A stretch of 33,432 bases of DNA from Candidatus Buchananbacteria bacterium (GTDB lineage: Bacteria; Patescibacteriota; Patescibacteriia; 2-01-FULL-39-33), in assembly GCA_903888345.1 (NCBI GenBank), contig CAISTG010000035.1:1-33432 (forward strand), written 5' to 3'. This document shows positions 7,851-15,895 of this stretch, one piece after another. Numbering within the stretch: the first letter of the stretch is position 1; each line of letters opens with the position of its first letter. The notes below the pieces were generated by a model that saw nothing but the letters and a program-made list of their open reading frames with translations, did not search any database and had not been told where the DNA came from. The translations under genes and the position numbers were made by a program.

Positions 7851-10010
7851 TTAGAGATTTATTAGCACTCGCGTGATTTTCAATTCATCGTAGGAATATT
7901 TTTTGTCTAAATATTCGAAAACTGGCTTTAATTTTTCTTGTCCACAAACTTTAAAAGCTTTTCGCATTACTTCATAACGATTGCTTGGCAACTTCAAATA
8001 TTCTAAGTCTAACTTCTCGCCGGCATCTATTAATTTTTCGATATGATTAACGACGGTGTCAACAGATAGTTTTTGATGCTTGGCAATCCGATCGAGCGCG
8101 ATTTTTTTAATTAGTAACTCTTTAGTTTTTAAAAAATAGATCGGTCGTTGTATTGCCACTTTAATTTCTGGTGCGCTAGGTTCTTTAGGTGGTTTTTCTA
8201 GCGAGCTTAAATTATTAATAGTGGCAAAGTCATTAATCAGCTCGAGAAAAGTAGCGCTGTGTTGCTCCAATTTCTTCGTTCCAACACCACTGATTTTCGC
8301 AAAGTCGGCTTGATCCTTAGGGAAGTAATATGACATCTCTTGCAAGCTAGTGTCACCGAAAATAACAAAGGGCGGCACATTAGCGGTCTCCGCCAATTCC
8401 TTGCGGGTAGCGCGCAGGATTTCAAAGAGCTCGGCATTATATTCTAAGGCTCCTTTTTTGGCGCGCTTTTTGCTCAGAGCAACATCTGCTAATGGTTTAT
8501 TGATAGCTAAGGTGGCGTTGCCATTCAAAAATTCTAAGCCGGCACGGGTTAGGCTGACTGTCGGGTATTGGCCTTCGCTTTTATTTAAATAATCTAGATC
8601 AATTAGCTGATTAATCAATTGTGCTAGTTCGTTCTCGGAGAAATCAGTAATACTTTTAAAGGCAGCTAATTGCTCGTGTTTGTTGATTAAAATCTTTTGA
8701 ATCTTTTTACCTAACAGAATATCGATTAGATAGTTGCGACCATAAGCAGTGCCGAGCTCAAAAATGCCACGTAGAATTTTTTTGGCAACTAAAGTCGCAT
8801 CAAATAGTTCGCGGGTTGTTAAACAAATATCACAGCCGCCACAAGTTTTGCTTTCCAGTTGCTCACCGAAATAATTCAATAGGTATTTTTTACGGCAAGT
8901 AGAGAGCGTGCAGAAGTTAATAATTTCCCCCAGTTTTTCCTGAGCGTGTTGATGGAGTTGGACGTCATCGATTTGGTTAATAAAGAATTCGTGTTTGCGC
9001 GTATCGGCATAAGTATAGAAGGTGACGCATTCACTAGGCAAGCCATCGCGACCAGCACGGCCGATTTCTTGGTAGTAGCCTTCTAAAGTTTTCGGATAAG
9101 TATAATGGACGACTAAACGCACATCCGGCTTGTCGATGCCCATACCAAAAGCAATAGTAGCGACAATAATATCGACTTTGTCTTTAATAAATAATTCTTG
9201 CACTGATTTTCTGACACTCGGGTCTAAGCCAGCATGATAGGCGCGAGCACTGAACTTGTTGGCGCGCAAATTAGTAGCCAATTCCTCAGTTTCTTTACGC
9301 GAATAACAATAGATGATCACTGATTCGCCTTTATATTTTTGCATCAAGTTAATCAGCTTCGGAAAGGCTTGCTTTTTTTCAATAATACTAAGATTTAAAT
9401 TCTCACGATTAAAACTAGTGATGTAGAGTGGAGCTTTTTGGAGATTTAATTGATTGATAATATCTTCTCGAACTTTGGCGGTAGCGGTAGCAGTAAGAGC
9501 AATCAAGGGAACTTGGGGAAATAATTTTTTGAGCAAACTTAAATTGCGGTAATCAGGACGGAAATCATGACCCCACTCAGAAATACAATGAGCTTCATCT
9601 ACGGCGATTAGACTGATGTTGAGGTTTTTAAGTTGTTGTTGGAATTCAGTTTGAGCAAAGCGTTCCGGTGCCAGGTAGAGGATTTTTAATTCGTTATTTT
9701 GAGCACGCTCGTACGCGGCGGCAATCTGTGAAGCGGTCAAGGAAGAGTTGATGAACTCAGCTTTGATGCCATTAGCTTGCAAAGCATCAACCTGATCTTT
9801 CATCAGGGCGATGAGGGGAGAAATGACTAAGGTTAAGCCTGGTAATTCTAAGGCCGGCAATTGATAGCATAATGATTTACCGCCACCAGTCGGCATCAGG
9901 ACAAAATTATCTTTACCGTCTAGCACACTATTAATAATATCCGCTTGCATTGGGCGGAATTCATCATAACCGAAATATTCTTTAAGTGTTTTTAGAAGTT
10001 GGTCTTGCAT
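7851..10010 (-). CDS. recQ: ATP-dependent DNA helicase RecQ
   Basis: This 719-residue superfamily 2 3'-5' DNA helicase acts in recombination and replication repair. Visible motifs in order: the RPMQ Q-type motif (19-22), Walker A MPTGGGKS (39-46), DEAH followed by the RecQ aromatic-rich loop CISEWGHDFRPDY, the PTL/SAT-like TATAT, motif VI QEIGRAGRDG, the RecQ zinc-binding domain with one Cys in STCRKKY and three in CGGCDIC, an RQC winged-helix region, and an HRDC domain near residue 520-600, with a further Lys-rich helical tail. The length is that of long RecQ proteins. I use ATG at 10010; a TTG at 10019 would add three residues. It starts about 13 bp after the stop of the TrmB-like gene, so the regulator and helicase share a transcript. 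Confidence 0.93.
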   Translation of the reverse strand: MQDQLLKTLKEYFGYDEFRPMQADIINSVLDGKDNFVLMPTGGGKSLCYQLPALELPGLTLVISPLIALMKDQVDALQANGIKAEFINSSLTASQIAAAYERAQNNELKILYLAPERFAQTEFQQQLKNLNISLIAVDEAHCISEWGHDFRPDYRNLSLLKKLFPQVPLIALTATATAKVREDIINQLNLQKAPLYITSFNRENLNLSIIEKKQAFPKLINLMQKYKGESVIIYCYSRKETEELATNLRANKFSARAYHAGLDPSVRKSVQELFIKDKVDIIVATIAFGMGIDKPDVRLVVHYTYPKTLEGYYQEIGRAGRDGLPSECVTFYTYADTRKHEFFINQIDDVQLHQHAQEKLGEIINFCTLSTCRKKYLLNYFGEQLESKTCGGCDICLTTRELFDATLVAKKILRGIFELGTAYGRNYLIDILLGKKIQKILINKHEQLAAFKSITDFSENELAQLINQLIDLDYLNKSEGQYPTVSLTRAGLEFLNGNATLAINKPLADVALSKKRAKKGALEYNAELFEILRATRKELAETANVPPFVIFGDTSLQEMSYYFPKDQADFAKISGVGTKKLEQHSATFLELINDFATINNLSSLEKPPKEPSAPEIKVAIQRPIYFLKTKELLIKKIALDRIAKHQKLSVDTVVNHIEKLIDAGEKLDLEYLKLPSNRYEVMRKAFKVCGQEKLKPVFEYLDKKYSYDELKITRVLINL

Positions 10011-10023
10011 GAAGGGCAAATAT

Positions 10024-10776
10024 TTATTTATTGGGGAGCGAGTGCCACATGAAATTAAACCATTTCAGGTGGTCTTGGGCGAGTGTTTTATCTTTTAAAA
10101 TAAAGATCGTGATGTCTTCATCAAGTTCGGCAATATTGACTCCTGAATAAATGGCGACATAGTCACCGAAAATATCAATCGATGAGCCGGTGGAGAATTC
10201 TTTCGGCAGGAATTTATAATCCTTGCCAATTTTACCGATGATGTCTGGATATTTTTTTAATTCGCTGTCGTAGATAATCTTGCTGGACATTTTTTTGGTA
10301 CGATACTGGTCATTAGCTCGTTTGGCATAACTTTTTATGCGGGGATCAAACCAGGAACCTTTGCTGCCGATGCCGTAAATCGTTTTACCGACCTTAAGTT
10401 CCAAATCAATATAGTTCTTTAATCCCGCCACACCCTTATAGACAAAAACAGCTTGATCGGGATTATGGCGATCATATTGTTTGATCAATTTCGGCAGGGA
10501 AGTTTCAAATTCATTATTTTTTTCTGCCACAATTTCTTTGAGTTTGTCGGGATGAACTGGGGCGTAAGTCAGGACTCGTTTCGGCAGAATTTGATAGGCT
10601 AGTCCCTTCTTGATTAAACGCTCAATCGCGTCATAAGTATTGCGGCGATGAATATTAGCATAAGTCGAGATAGCGCCAATGGTTGCTTCTTTAAGTTCTA
10701 AGAGGGCGCGGTAGATTTTGGCTTCGTTAGGACTCAGTCCGACATCAATTAAGATGTCTTCAGATGATGCTAGCAT
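10024..10776 (-). CDS. TrmB-like HTH transcriptional regulator (2)
   Basis: This 250-residue protein has an N-terminal TrmB-type winged helix (GLSPNEAKIYRALL, then a recognition-helix region around RRNTYDAIERL) and a C-terminal ligand/dimer domain. It heads an operon with recQ, separated by only a few bases. A consensus promoter lies 33-61 bp upstream, with a palindrome between its two boxes, so it probably represses itself and, through that, recQ. There is no clear Shine-Dalgarno site. Its operator sequence differs from the TGTCAA-type sites of the other three regulators. Coupling of a TrmB regulator to RecQ is unusual and its ligand is unknown. Confidence 0.87.
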   Translation of the reverse strand: MLASSEDILIDVGLSPNEAKIYRALLELKEATIGAISTYANIHRRNTYDAIERLIKKGLAYQILPKRVLTYAPVHPDKLKEIVAEKNNEFETSLPKLIKQYDRHNPDQAVFVYKGVAGLKNYIDLELKVGKTIYGIGSKGSWFDPRIKSYAKRANDQYRTKKMSSKIIYDSELKKYPDIIGKIGKDYKFLPKEFSTGSSIDIFGDYVAIYSGVNIAELDEDITIFILKDKTLAQDHLKWFNFMWHSLPNK

Positions 10777-10808
10777 ATATTTCTAGTCTAATTTTAGCTT
10801 ATATTCGT

Positions 10809-10837
10809 ATTATATGTCTAATTAAACTAAAAGTCAA
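10809..10837 (-). promoter_or_regulatory. Promoter and spacer palindrome of the TrmB-recQ operon
   Basis: On the minus strand TTGACT (10837-10832), 17 bp, TATAAT (10814-10809). The near-palindrome GTTTAATTAGAC fills the spacer (10827-10816), and its GTCTAATT half is repeated 30 bp away at 10786-10793, in the leader. This is a likely operator for autorepression. Confidence 0.7.
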
Positions 10838-10844
10838 TTTAAAA

Positions 10845-10881
10845 TGGTGGTATTGGCCACCACTTATATTATGAGTATACT
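10845..10881 (+). promoter_or_regulatory. Promoter with inverted repeat, short orphan operon
   Basis: TTGGCC (10853-10858), 17 bp, TATACT (10876-10881). An inverted repeat, TGGTGG-tattgg-CCACCA (10845-10862), overlaps the -35 box and could be an operator. It lies back to back with the promoter of the TrmB-recQ operon. Confidence 0.5.
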
Positions 10882-10944
10882 GGCTAATATAGAACGTTGA
10901 CAATTTAATTAATGAATGACCACAACCAGAAAGGAACCAGAATT

Positions 10945-11181
10945 GTGTTACATTTTTCGCCTGATAATGAATGTGGTGATAGCCCGAGACAAGCACGGGC
11001 CCGATTTAATGAAATGTCCTCCAGGAGCCAAGTAACGGCGGCCCATGAGGCACTTGCCAGAAGTGGTATGCCCGCTAATGAAAGATTAGCTTTGTCTGAC
11101 CGTTCAGTGATTGTCGCTGGCAGAAGTGTGATCGTCAATGAGGCTCATGAACAACAAAACAGGGAGAAGAATAATGACTAA
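10945..11181 (+). CDS. Hypothetical small protein, 78 aa
   Basis: This is an unrecognised soluble protein, rich in Arg, Ala, Ser and Asn, with a short internal repeat near its end (RSVIV-xx-GRSVIV). I chose GTG at 10945 because an AAAGGA lies at the same spacing as in the other genes of this operon; an in-frame ATG at 10912 has no ribosome site. Its stop overlaps the start of the next gene by 8 bp, so the two are translationally coupled. It is first in a three-gene unit with its own promoter, divergent from the TrmB-recQ operon. Confidence 0.6.
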   Translation: MLHFSPDNECGDSPRQARARFNEMSSRSQVTAAHEALARSGMPANERLALSDRSVIVAGRSVIVNEAHEQQNREKNND

Positions 11182-11884
11182 GGTTATAGATGATGTCAAA
11201 AAAATGGCGGTGGCGGTTAAAGCAGATAGTCCCAAACAACATTTCGAGAGAATGGAATGGCTGAGTAAAAGTTTATTCGGACTTGAAATATCCGGGAAAA
11301 AATCAATTGATAGTCAAACGCCCGGAGTTAGATTGGACTATAATAATTTTCTACGAGACAAGAAGTATCTGCGGCTACCATTGAAGCCTTTAACGTGGAG
11401 AAATGATGACGGTTTGCCTAAGATTGCGATATTTTCTCTGACTTCTGCAGTTTGTAGCTTTAGAAAGTGTACATTTTATTCTTCTTCTGGTGGTAGTGTT
11501 GATAGGGAAAAGTTAATGATACTTCCAATTTTACCTAGCGCTTTGTTTAATCTATATGAAGATGTTCGTGTTGTCCTCGGTAAAAAATGTTTAGAAGTGT
11601 GTCGGTCCATGCGGTTAGAATCTCTCGAGTTTTATAACTATACTGTTTCTTGCCAATTCAACGGAATTATTCCGGACAATGAGCGAACTAAAATAATGGA
11701 GGCACAGACACAAAAATACTTTGAAAACATTTATGTGATTGCCGATGCTAAATGGGGTTTGGAAACGCCTGTGATTTTGCCTTTGGGGGCAAGCCAGCTT
11801 GCTATAGGTTATGCCGATGGCAAACTTTGGTTAATTACTGATTTTGTTACCATGCCGGTTAACGAAGCGATGATTGTTAATTAA
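11174..11884 (+). CDS. Hypothetical protein, 236 aa
   Basis: I do not recognise this protein. It is soluble, without a signal peptide, begins with a Lys-rich helix, and has a middle region with several Cys (AVCSFRKC, CLEVCRS and SCQF) that could be structural or bind metal. The ATG at 11174 follows GGGAGAAG and overlaps the stop of the previous gene by 8 bp. It is the second gene of a three-gene operon whose other members are small and also unknown. The Cys are not arranged as a classical zinc ribbon. Confidence 0.75.
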   Translation: MTKVIDDVKKMAVAVKADSPKQHFERMEWLSKSLFGLEISGKKSIDSQTPGVRLDYNNFLRDKKYLRLPLKPLTWRNDDGLPKIAIFSLTSAVCSFRKCTFYSSSGGSVDREKLMILPILPSALFNLYEDVRVVLGKKCLEVCRSMRLESLEFYNYTVSCQFNGIIPDNERTKIMEAQTQKYFENIYVIADAKWGLETPVILPLGASQLAIGYADGKLWLITDFVTMPVNEAMIVN

Positions 11885-11919
11885 TATTTAAAACAACAAC
11901 CAAACAAGGAAATCGTATT

Positions 11920-12108
11920 ATGCCAAACTCATCTTCGAACACGGAAAATGCACCCGACAAATCTTCAGCACCGGAAAATACGTCCGAGACTCCTCCGAGT
12001 AAAGAAAATGAATCAGGTCTATATGGTCCGGCATTTTTCAAACAGCATCCCGATGCCTGCTATACTTTAGTTAATGGGGAATATGTAGTAAAAGTTGGAA
12101 ACAGATAA
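11920..12108 (+). CDS. Hypothetical small protein, 62 aa
   Basis: The first ~35 residues are a Ser/Pro/Glu/Asn-rich, probably disordered segment; the last ~25 form a compact piece (YGPAFFKQHPDACYTLVNG). It has a good ribosome site (AAGGA, 9-bp spacing), lies 36 bp after the previous gene and is followed directly by a hairpin terminator, so it closes the three-gene operon. Its function is unknown. Confidence 0.6.
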   Translation: MPNSSSNTENAPDKSSAPENTSETPPSKENESGLYGPAFFKQHPDACYTLVNGEYVVKVGNR

Positions 12109-12115
12109 GCACCTT

Positions 12116-12150
12116 AGCCACTCTCGAGAATATCTCCAGAGTGGCTTTTA
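12116..12150 (+). terminator. Terminator of the three-gene orphan operon
   Basis: AGCCACTCT (12116-12124) pairs with AGAGTGGCT (12138-12146), followed by TTTTATT. Confidence 0.75.
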
Positions 12151-12152
12151 TT

Positions 12153-12193
12153 AAATTAAAAAGACCCGTTCAGCGATTATGCTTACTTGGGTC
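12153..12193 (-). terminator. Possible terminator of the small minus-strand unit
   Basis: GACCC (12163-12167) pairs with GGGTC (12189-12193) across a 21-nt loop. On the minus strand the hairpin is followed by TTTTTAATTT. The stem is short, so support is moderate. Confidence 0.4.
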
Positions 12194-12235
12194 GGGTACA
12201 TTAAATATTTTTGGCAATCGGGCTCAACTTATTTA

Positions 12236-12547
12236 TCAACGTTTATCCAGCAAGTAAAGAGGCGGCAAGGGTTCAATCTTGGTGCGTACCTTCAGCATAT
12301 CATTGAAGGCGTAGTCCTGGTCCTGCTTAATGGGAAACATTGGCTTGAAAGAACGGATATCGATCGGCGCGTCAAGTTTCGGCAGTGGTGCCGCTTCAAA
12401 GCGGTGATCATCTTCACGCATCGCTTTATAGGCCGGAGAGACATAGGCCTGGGATAATTTTGCCTGCATCGCTTCCGACATTCGTTGAGTGACCGGAGCC
12501 GTGGCTTGGCGTAAGACTTGCTCAGGTGCGGGAAACATCATACCCAT
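12236..12547 (-). CDS. Hypothetical protein, 103 aa
   Basis: This is an unrecognised, mostly helical soluble protein rich in Met, Ala, Pro and Gln. The ATG at 12547 is supported by AAAGGA at 8-bp spacing. The frame stays open about 40 codons further upstream without a good start (an in-frame ATG at 12598 has no ribosome site), and that stretch looks protein-like (DLRKHIKRFNGEAKIII), so a longer ancestral gene or a frameshift is possible. It follows the 70-aa gene at 12652-12864 in the same direction and probably shares its transcript. Confidence 0.55.
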   Translation of the reverse strand: MGMMFPAPEQVLRQATAPVTQRMSEAMQAKLSQAYVSPAYKAMREDDHRFEAAPLPKLDAPIDIRSFKPMFPIKQDQDYAFNDMLKVRTKIEPLPPLYLLDKR

Positions 12548-12651
12548 GACGTTTTTCCTTTTCTGTTCGGCGTTGTTTCGTAAATTAGTTGCTGGCATTT
12601 CAATAATGATTTTCGCTTCGCCGTTAAACCGTTTGATGTGCTTGCGTAGAT

Positions 12652-12864
12652 CTAGCCGTTACCAAGGTCGAAATGATCAATGATGGGCACGCCTTGGCCT
12701 AGTCCGGGAATTTCTGTCGTGACGTGGTATTGGTTATCGGCATAAGTGAAGTGCGAATTTCCGGCGCCCTGAAAGACGGCACCGTTCTCCCATTGGCTGA
12801 CGATCGGAGCAAGCTCCATTGGCGGCTCAATAAGCGGCGGCGGATCTTGATAGTTGTATTGCAT
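12652..12864 (-). CDS. Hypothetical small protein, 70 aa
   Basis: This small protein has a Pro/Glu-rich N-terminus and a C-terminal part with alternating beta-like residues (YHVTTEIPGLG). It has a very strong ribosome site, GGAGGTG, 7 bp before the ATG. The YHVTTEIPG piece followed by the open frame downstream (see 12236-12547) faintly recalls a small-heat-shock beta strand, but it is too short to claim that family. It is transcribed from a promoter at 12975-13002, next to the third TrmB-like regulator. Confidence 0.55.
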   Translation of the reverse strand: MQYNYQDPPPLIEPPMELAPIVSQWENGAVFQGAGNSHFTYADNQYHVTTEIPGLGQGVPIIDHFDLGNG

Positions 12865-12974
12865 GGTAATTCACCTCCCTTCATTGCGGTTGGGTCATCA
12901 GTATTGTAAATTATTTAACTTTACGATTCTTGACTTGTAAATTTCTCGACAACAGCAAGATTGTCATATAGCAG

Positions 12975-13002
12975 ATTTTATACTAATATAAATAATCGTC
13001 AA
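12975..13002 (-). promoter_or_regulatory. Promoter of the small minus-strand unit
   Basis: On the minus strand TTGACG (13002-12997), 16 bp, TAAAAT (12980-12975). The leader region (12925-12967) contains TTGACTTG, CTCGACAA and TTGTCA half-sites that resemble the operator of the neighbouring TrmB-like gene (CTCGACA). Confidence 0.5.
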
Positions 13003-13033
13003 TACTACGGCACAAAATATCATATAATAAATG

Positions 13034-13050
13034 TTTAAATTTAAACAAAT
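13034..13050. repeat. 17-bp repeat, copy 1
   Basis: TTTAAATTTAAACAAAT is identical to 24940-24956. Here it forms part of a perfect 14-bp palindrome, GTTTAAATTTAAAC (13033-13046). Both copies lie some 35-50 bp upstream of a promoter -35 box. Confidence 0.5.
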
Positions 13051-13070
13051 TTAATTTATTTGTGTTTATT

Positions 13071-13111
13071 TGTCGGAGTACCTCGACACAATTTGGTATC
13101 TTTGCTAAGAT
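13071..13111 (+). promoter_or_regulatory. Promoter with overlapping operator (TrmB-like gene 3)
   Basis: TGTCGGAGTACCTCGACA (13071-13088) is a near-palindrome whose right arm contains the -35 box TCGACA. TAAGAT (13106-13111) follows after 17 bp. The leader would be only ~13 nt and has no ribosome site. The layout is the same as at 1592. Confidence 0.65.
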
Positions 13112-13130
13112 TAAAATATAAGCTGAATAT

Positions 13131-13946
13131 ATGCTCGAAGGTTTAATTGAAAAATTGGGTTTAACGGAAAATCAAGCTAAAGTCTATTTAGCTTTGGTCG
13201 AAGAAGGCCCAGCACTAGTTAGTGAAATTGGTCAAAAGTCAGATCTGAATCGGACGACTTGTTATGATGTCTTGGAAAAGTTAGTGGGTTACGGATTAGC
13301 TAGTTATGCTTCCGGTGATGGCTCCAAAAAGAAGTATGTTGCAGAGTCGCCCGAAACATTGGTGACATATTTAGAAAGAAAAAAACGCACCTATCAAAAT
13401 CGCTTGGAAGATTTGAAGGATAAGTTGCCAGAGTTGATGGCGTTATATAAACGGACGGATAAACCGGTGATTAAATTTCTGGAAGGAACGGAGGCTATCC
13501 GGGCGTCGATTACTTTAAATACTGATAATGAAGATATTTTGCCTGAAAGTCAACGGCCTGAAGTTTTGACAATTGCCGATTTAGAAGCTTGGGATGCGCC
13601 AGACTTAGCGCGATCTGCCAAAAAATATTTAAAACAATTAGCTAAGCATAAATATCCAGAGCGGATGCTGATTGTACCAACGAAAAAATCATTAGCGTGG
13701 ATTAATGATTATCCGATTCCCATCAAGAAAAAAATAGAAATTAGATTTTTACCTGAGGGCAGGTTTCCACTCTTTGCCACCGAAGTCAATATAATTGGAA
13801 ATCAGGTCTGGTTTACCTTATTAGAGAAGCCCGATCGGATGGTAATGGAGATTGCAAGTCGGCAACTAGCCGATACTTTGCGTATTTTATTTGAAATGGC
13901 CTGGGAGGCCGCGGAAAAATATACGCCGAAGAATTTTAAATATTAA
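13131..13946 (+). CDS. TrmB-like HTH transcriptional regulator (3)
   Basis: This 271-residue protein has a TrmB-type winged helix at residues 1-75 (KLGLTENQAKVYLALVEEG, then NRTTCYDVLEKLVGYGLA), a coiled linker (YLERKKRTYQNRLEDLKDKL) and a C-terminal domain. It is followed 22 bp later by the oleate-hydratase-like gene and lies opposite a small minus-strand operon. Its short leader and the palindrome across its -35 box suggest autorepression. From its position it may respond to a fatty acid or membrane state, but that is inference. Confidence 0.87.
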   Translation: MLEGLIEKLGLTENQAKVYLALVEEGPALVSEIGQKSDLNRTTCYDVLEKLVGYGLASYASGDGSKKKYVAESPETLVTYLERKKRTYQNRLEDLKDKLPELMALYKRTDKPVIKFLEGTEAIRASITLNTDNEDILPESQRPEVLTIADLEAWDAPDLARSAKKYLKQLAKHKYPERMLIVPTKKSLAWINDYPIPIKKKIEIRFLPEGRFPLFATEVNIIGNQVWFTLLEKPDRMVMEIASRQLADTLRILFEMAWEAAEKYTPKNFKY

Positions 13947-13956
13947 TTATTTCTGG

Positions 13957-13962
13957 TAGAAT
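13957..13962 (+). promoter_or_regulatory. Possible -10 of a leaderless promoter
   Basis: TGG-TAGAAT is an extended -10 placed 6 bp before the ATG of the flavoprotein, which would put the transcription start on the start codon. The -35 region is poor, so read-through from the regulator also remains likely. Confidence 0.45.
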
Positions 13963-13968
13963 TAAGTC

Positions 13969-15543
13969 ATGAACCAAGGAGGACGAAAAAATCAGCGAGC
14001 ATATATTATCGGAAGCGGTATTGCCGGATTGGCGACTGCTGTTTTTTTGATTAAGGATGGCGGGATGAAAGGTGAGAACATTAATATTATTGATAATCGC
14101 CCGCAGGCGGGTGGAAGTTTTGATGGTCAGGGGTCAGCTAAAACGGGATACTTGTGCCGAGGTTATCGCATTTTTGAAAGATCAGTACATGTTAGTGTTT
14201 ACGATCTGCTGTCTAAAATTCCCTCACCTAGAAATCCGAAAAAAAATCTCAGGCAGGAATTTTTTGATTTTAATCGAAAAGTTAAGGTACACGCAAAAGC
14301 ACGACTAATCGAAAAGGGAAAAATAGTTGATGCTTACCATATGGGTTTAAATTGGCGCGATCGCTGGGCTATTTTTAAAATGCTAGTCACGCCCGAGAGA
14401 TTTTTGGGCACCAATCCGATTAGTTATTATTTCACGCCCGCCTTTTTTAAGAGTAATTTCTGGATTGAATGGGCGACGACCTGCTCTTTTGAGCCACGAC
14501 ACAGTGCGATTGAAATGAAAAGATATTTAGAACGACTATTTCATAATGCGCCAGTCTTGGACACATTGGAGTGTGTTTTAAAGACACCGTTTTGCGAACA
14601 TGATTTTTTTGTTTTACCGATTGTAGAATGGTTGAAAGTTCAGGGGGTTAAGTTTCGCCAAAACTCACAGGTTACTGATATTCAATTTAATTCCGCCAGG
14701 GGCAAGAAATCTGTCGAGACAATTGTACTTAAAAGAGGCAAGATTAAGTTGAGTCTGGCAGACTTAGTGTTCTACACTAACGGCACGATTACTACTGATT
14801 CTAGTGTCGGTTCGATGACGCGAGCGCCTAAACCAGTTAAAAACAAATCAGCCACGTGGGACTTATGGAAGAAGTTGGCTCAACGTTTACCAAGCATGGG
14901 AAGGCCGGATGTTTTTAGTGATACAATAAAAAAATCAGAGTGGACTGGGTTTACGATTACATTTAACGATGCCACTTTCTTTGAGTTGCTAGAAAAGCTG
15001 ACTGGCAATAAGCCGGGAACCGGTGGCGCGATCACCTTTAAAAATTCCGGCTGGCTACTGTCGATTGATTTACCACATCAACCATATTTTATCGATCAGC
15101 CCAAAAATACTTTTGTCTGTTGGGGTTATGGTTTGTTGCCACACAGCCAGGGAGATTATATTAAGAAGAAAATGATCGAGTGTACTGGTCGGGAGATCTT
15201 AGAGGAATTAATTTATCAATTAGGCTTGCAGCAACAGAAACGGGCGATTATGAGGCGCGCGATTTGTTTGCCGGTGTTGATGCCGTATATAACGAGTCAG
15301 TTCTTGCCGCGTCAGAAGTCAGATCGTCCCGAAGTGATTCCCAAGGGCACACGAAATTTTGCTTGCCTTGGACAGTATGTGGAAATTCCGCATGAAGTGG
15401 TGTTTATGGTGGAATGTTCGGTGCGTTCGGCCAAGTTGGCAGTCAAAAGTTTACTCGGTTTAACGAATGAAATTCCGCCATTATACCAAAGGAAGTATAA
15501 TCTGGAATGTGTGTATAATGCCCTGAAAATGTTCCTAAGATAG
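13969..15543 (+). CDS. Oleate hydratase family flavoprotein (MCRA family), catalytic Glu missing
   Basis: This 524-residue protein matches the oleate hydratase/MCRA family end to end. It has the FAD-binding GSGIAGLATAVFLIKDG (15-31), GGSFDG (48-53), KSNFWIEWAT (161-170), HSAIEMKRY (178-186), GRxxxEEL-type helices and PYITSQFLPR near the C-terminus. Family members add water to C9-C10 double bonds of unsaturated fatty acids using FAD. In the family the loop RGGREM carries the catalytic Glu (E82 in Staphylococcus aureus OhyA); here it reads RGYRIF (64-69), with Ile at that place. The catalytic Tyr (RRY motif) is kept as Y186, 118 residues later as in OhyA. It is somewhat shorter than the ~590 residues usual for the family. 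Activity as a hydratase is therefore doubtful. It follows the TrmB-like regulator by 22 bp. Confidence 0.85.
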   Translation: MNQGGRKNQRAYIIGSGIAGLATAVFLIKDGGMKGENINIIDNRPQAGGSFDGQGSAKTGYLCRGYRIFERSVHVSVYDLLSKIPSPRNPKKNLRQEFFDFNRKVKVHAKARLIEKGKIVDAYHMGLNWRDRWAIFKMLVTPERFLGTNPISYYFTPAFFKSNFWIEWATTCSFEPRHSAIEMKRYLERLFHNAPVLDTLECVLKTPFCEHDFFVLPIVEWLKVQGVKFRQNSQVTDIQFNSARGKKSVETIVLKRGKIKLSLADLVFYTNGTITTDSSVGSMTRAPKPVKNKSATWDLWKKLAQRLPSMGRPDVFSDTIKKSEWTGFTITFNDATFFELLEKLTGNKPGTGGAITFKNSGWLLSIDLPHQPYFIDQPKNTFVCWGYGLLPHSQGDYIKKKMIECTGREILEELIYQLGLQQQKRAIMRRAICLPVLMPYITSQFLPRQKSDRPEVIPKGTRNFACLGQYVEIPHEVVFMVECSVRSAKLAVKSLLGLTNEIPPLYQRKYNLECVYNALKMFLR

Positions 15544-15561
15544 GCCATAATTGACATATGC

Positions 15562-15590
15562 TTGACTTATCTATCTATATGTGATATACT
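15562..15590 (+). promoter_or_regulatory. Promoter of the cold-shock gene
   Basis: TTGACT (15562-15567), 17 bp, TATACT (15585-15590). The transcript would carry a leader of ~80 nt before the GTG, as is common for cold-shock mRNAs. Confidence 0.7.
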
Positions 15591-15677
15591 ATTTATGCAA
15601 AGGGATGGTGTATTAAAAAGGTGTCGACTTTTAAAAAAACTCATTAATTGCAATTTTATAAACTAAGTCTAAAATTT

Positions 15678-15878
15678 GTGACTGGTACTATTAAAACTTT
15701 AGTAAACGATAAGTATTTCGGTTTTATCACCGTTGAAGGACAAGAGAAAGATTTATTCTTTCACAGCAACTCTTTAGTTGATGTCTTGTTTGGTGATTTA
15801 AAGCAGGGCGACACTGTTTCTTTCGAAACAGAAATGTCTCCTAAAGGAATGAACGCTGTTAATGTAAAACGCGTTTAA
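15678..15878 (+). CDS. Cold-shock domain protein (CspA family)
   Basis: This 66-residue OB-fold protein binds single-stranded RNA and DNA and melts mRNA structure. RNP1 is seen as KYFGFITV and RNP2 as DLFFHSNS, with the usual family end NAVNVKRV. GTG at 15678 places the start at the usual position (VTGTIKTL); an in-frame TTG at 15648 would add a tail unlike the family. No Shine-Dalgarno site is visible, and translation may depend on leader structure. A strong promoter precedes it and a bidirectional terminator follows, so it is monocistronic. Confidence 0.9.
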   Translation: MTGTIKTLVNDKYFGFITVEGQEKDLFFHSNSLVDVLFGDLKQGDTVSFETEMSPKGMNAVNVKRV

Positions 15879-15895
15879 TTTTCGTCTAAAAATCT

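Noticed and set aside
10912-10944. ATG 10912 as start of the 78-aa gene
   Set aside because: No ribosome site; GTG 10945 has AAAGGA at the spacing used by the rest of the operon.
12179-12457. Plus-strand open frame of 92 codons
   Set aside because: It overlaps the terminator region and the better supported minus-strand gene, and has no ribosome site.
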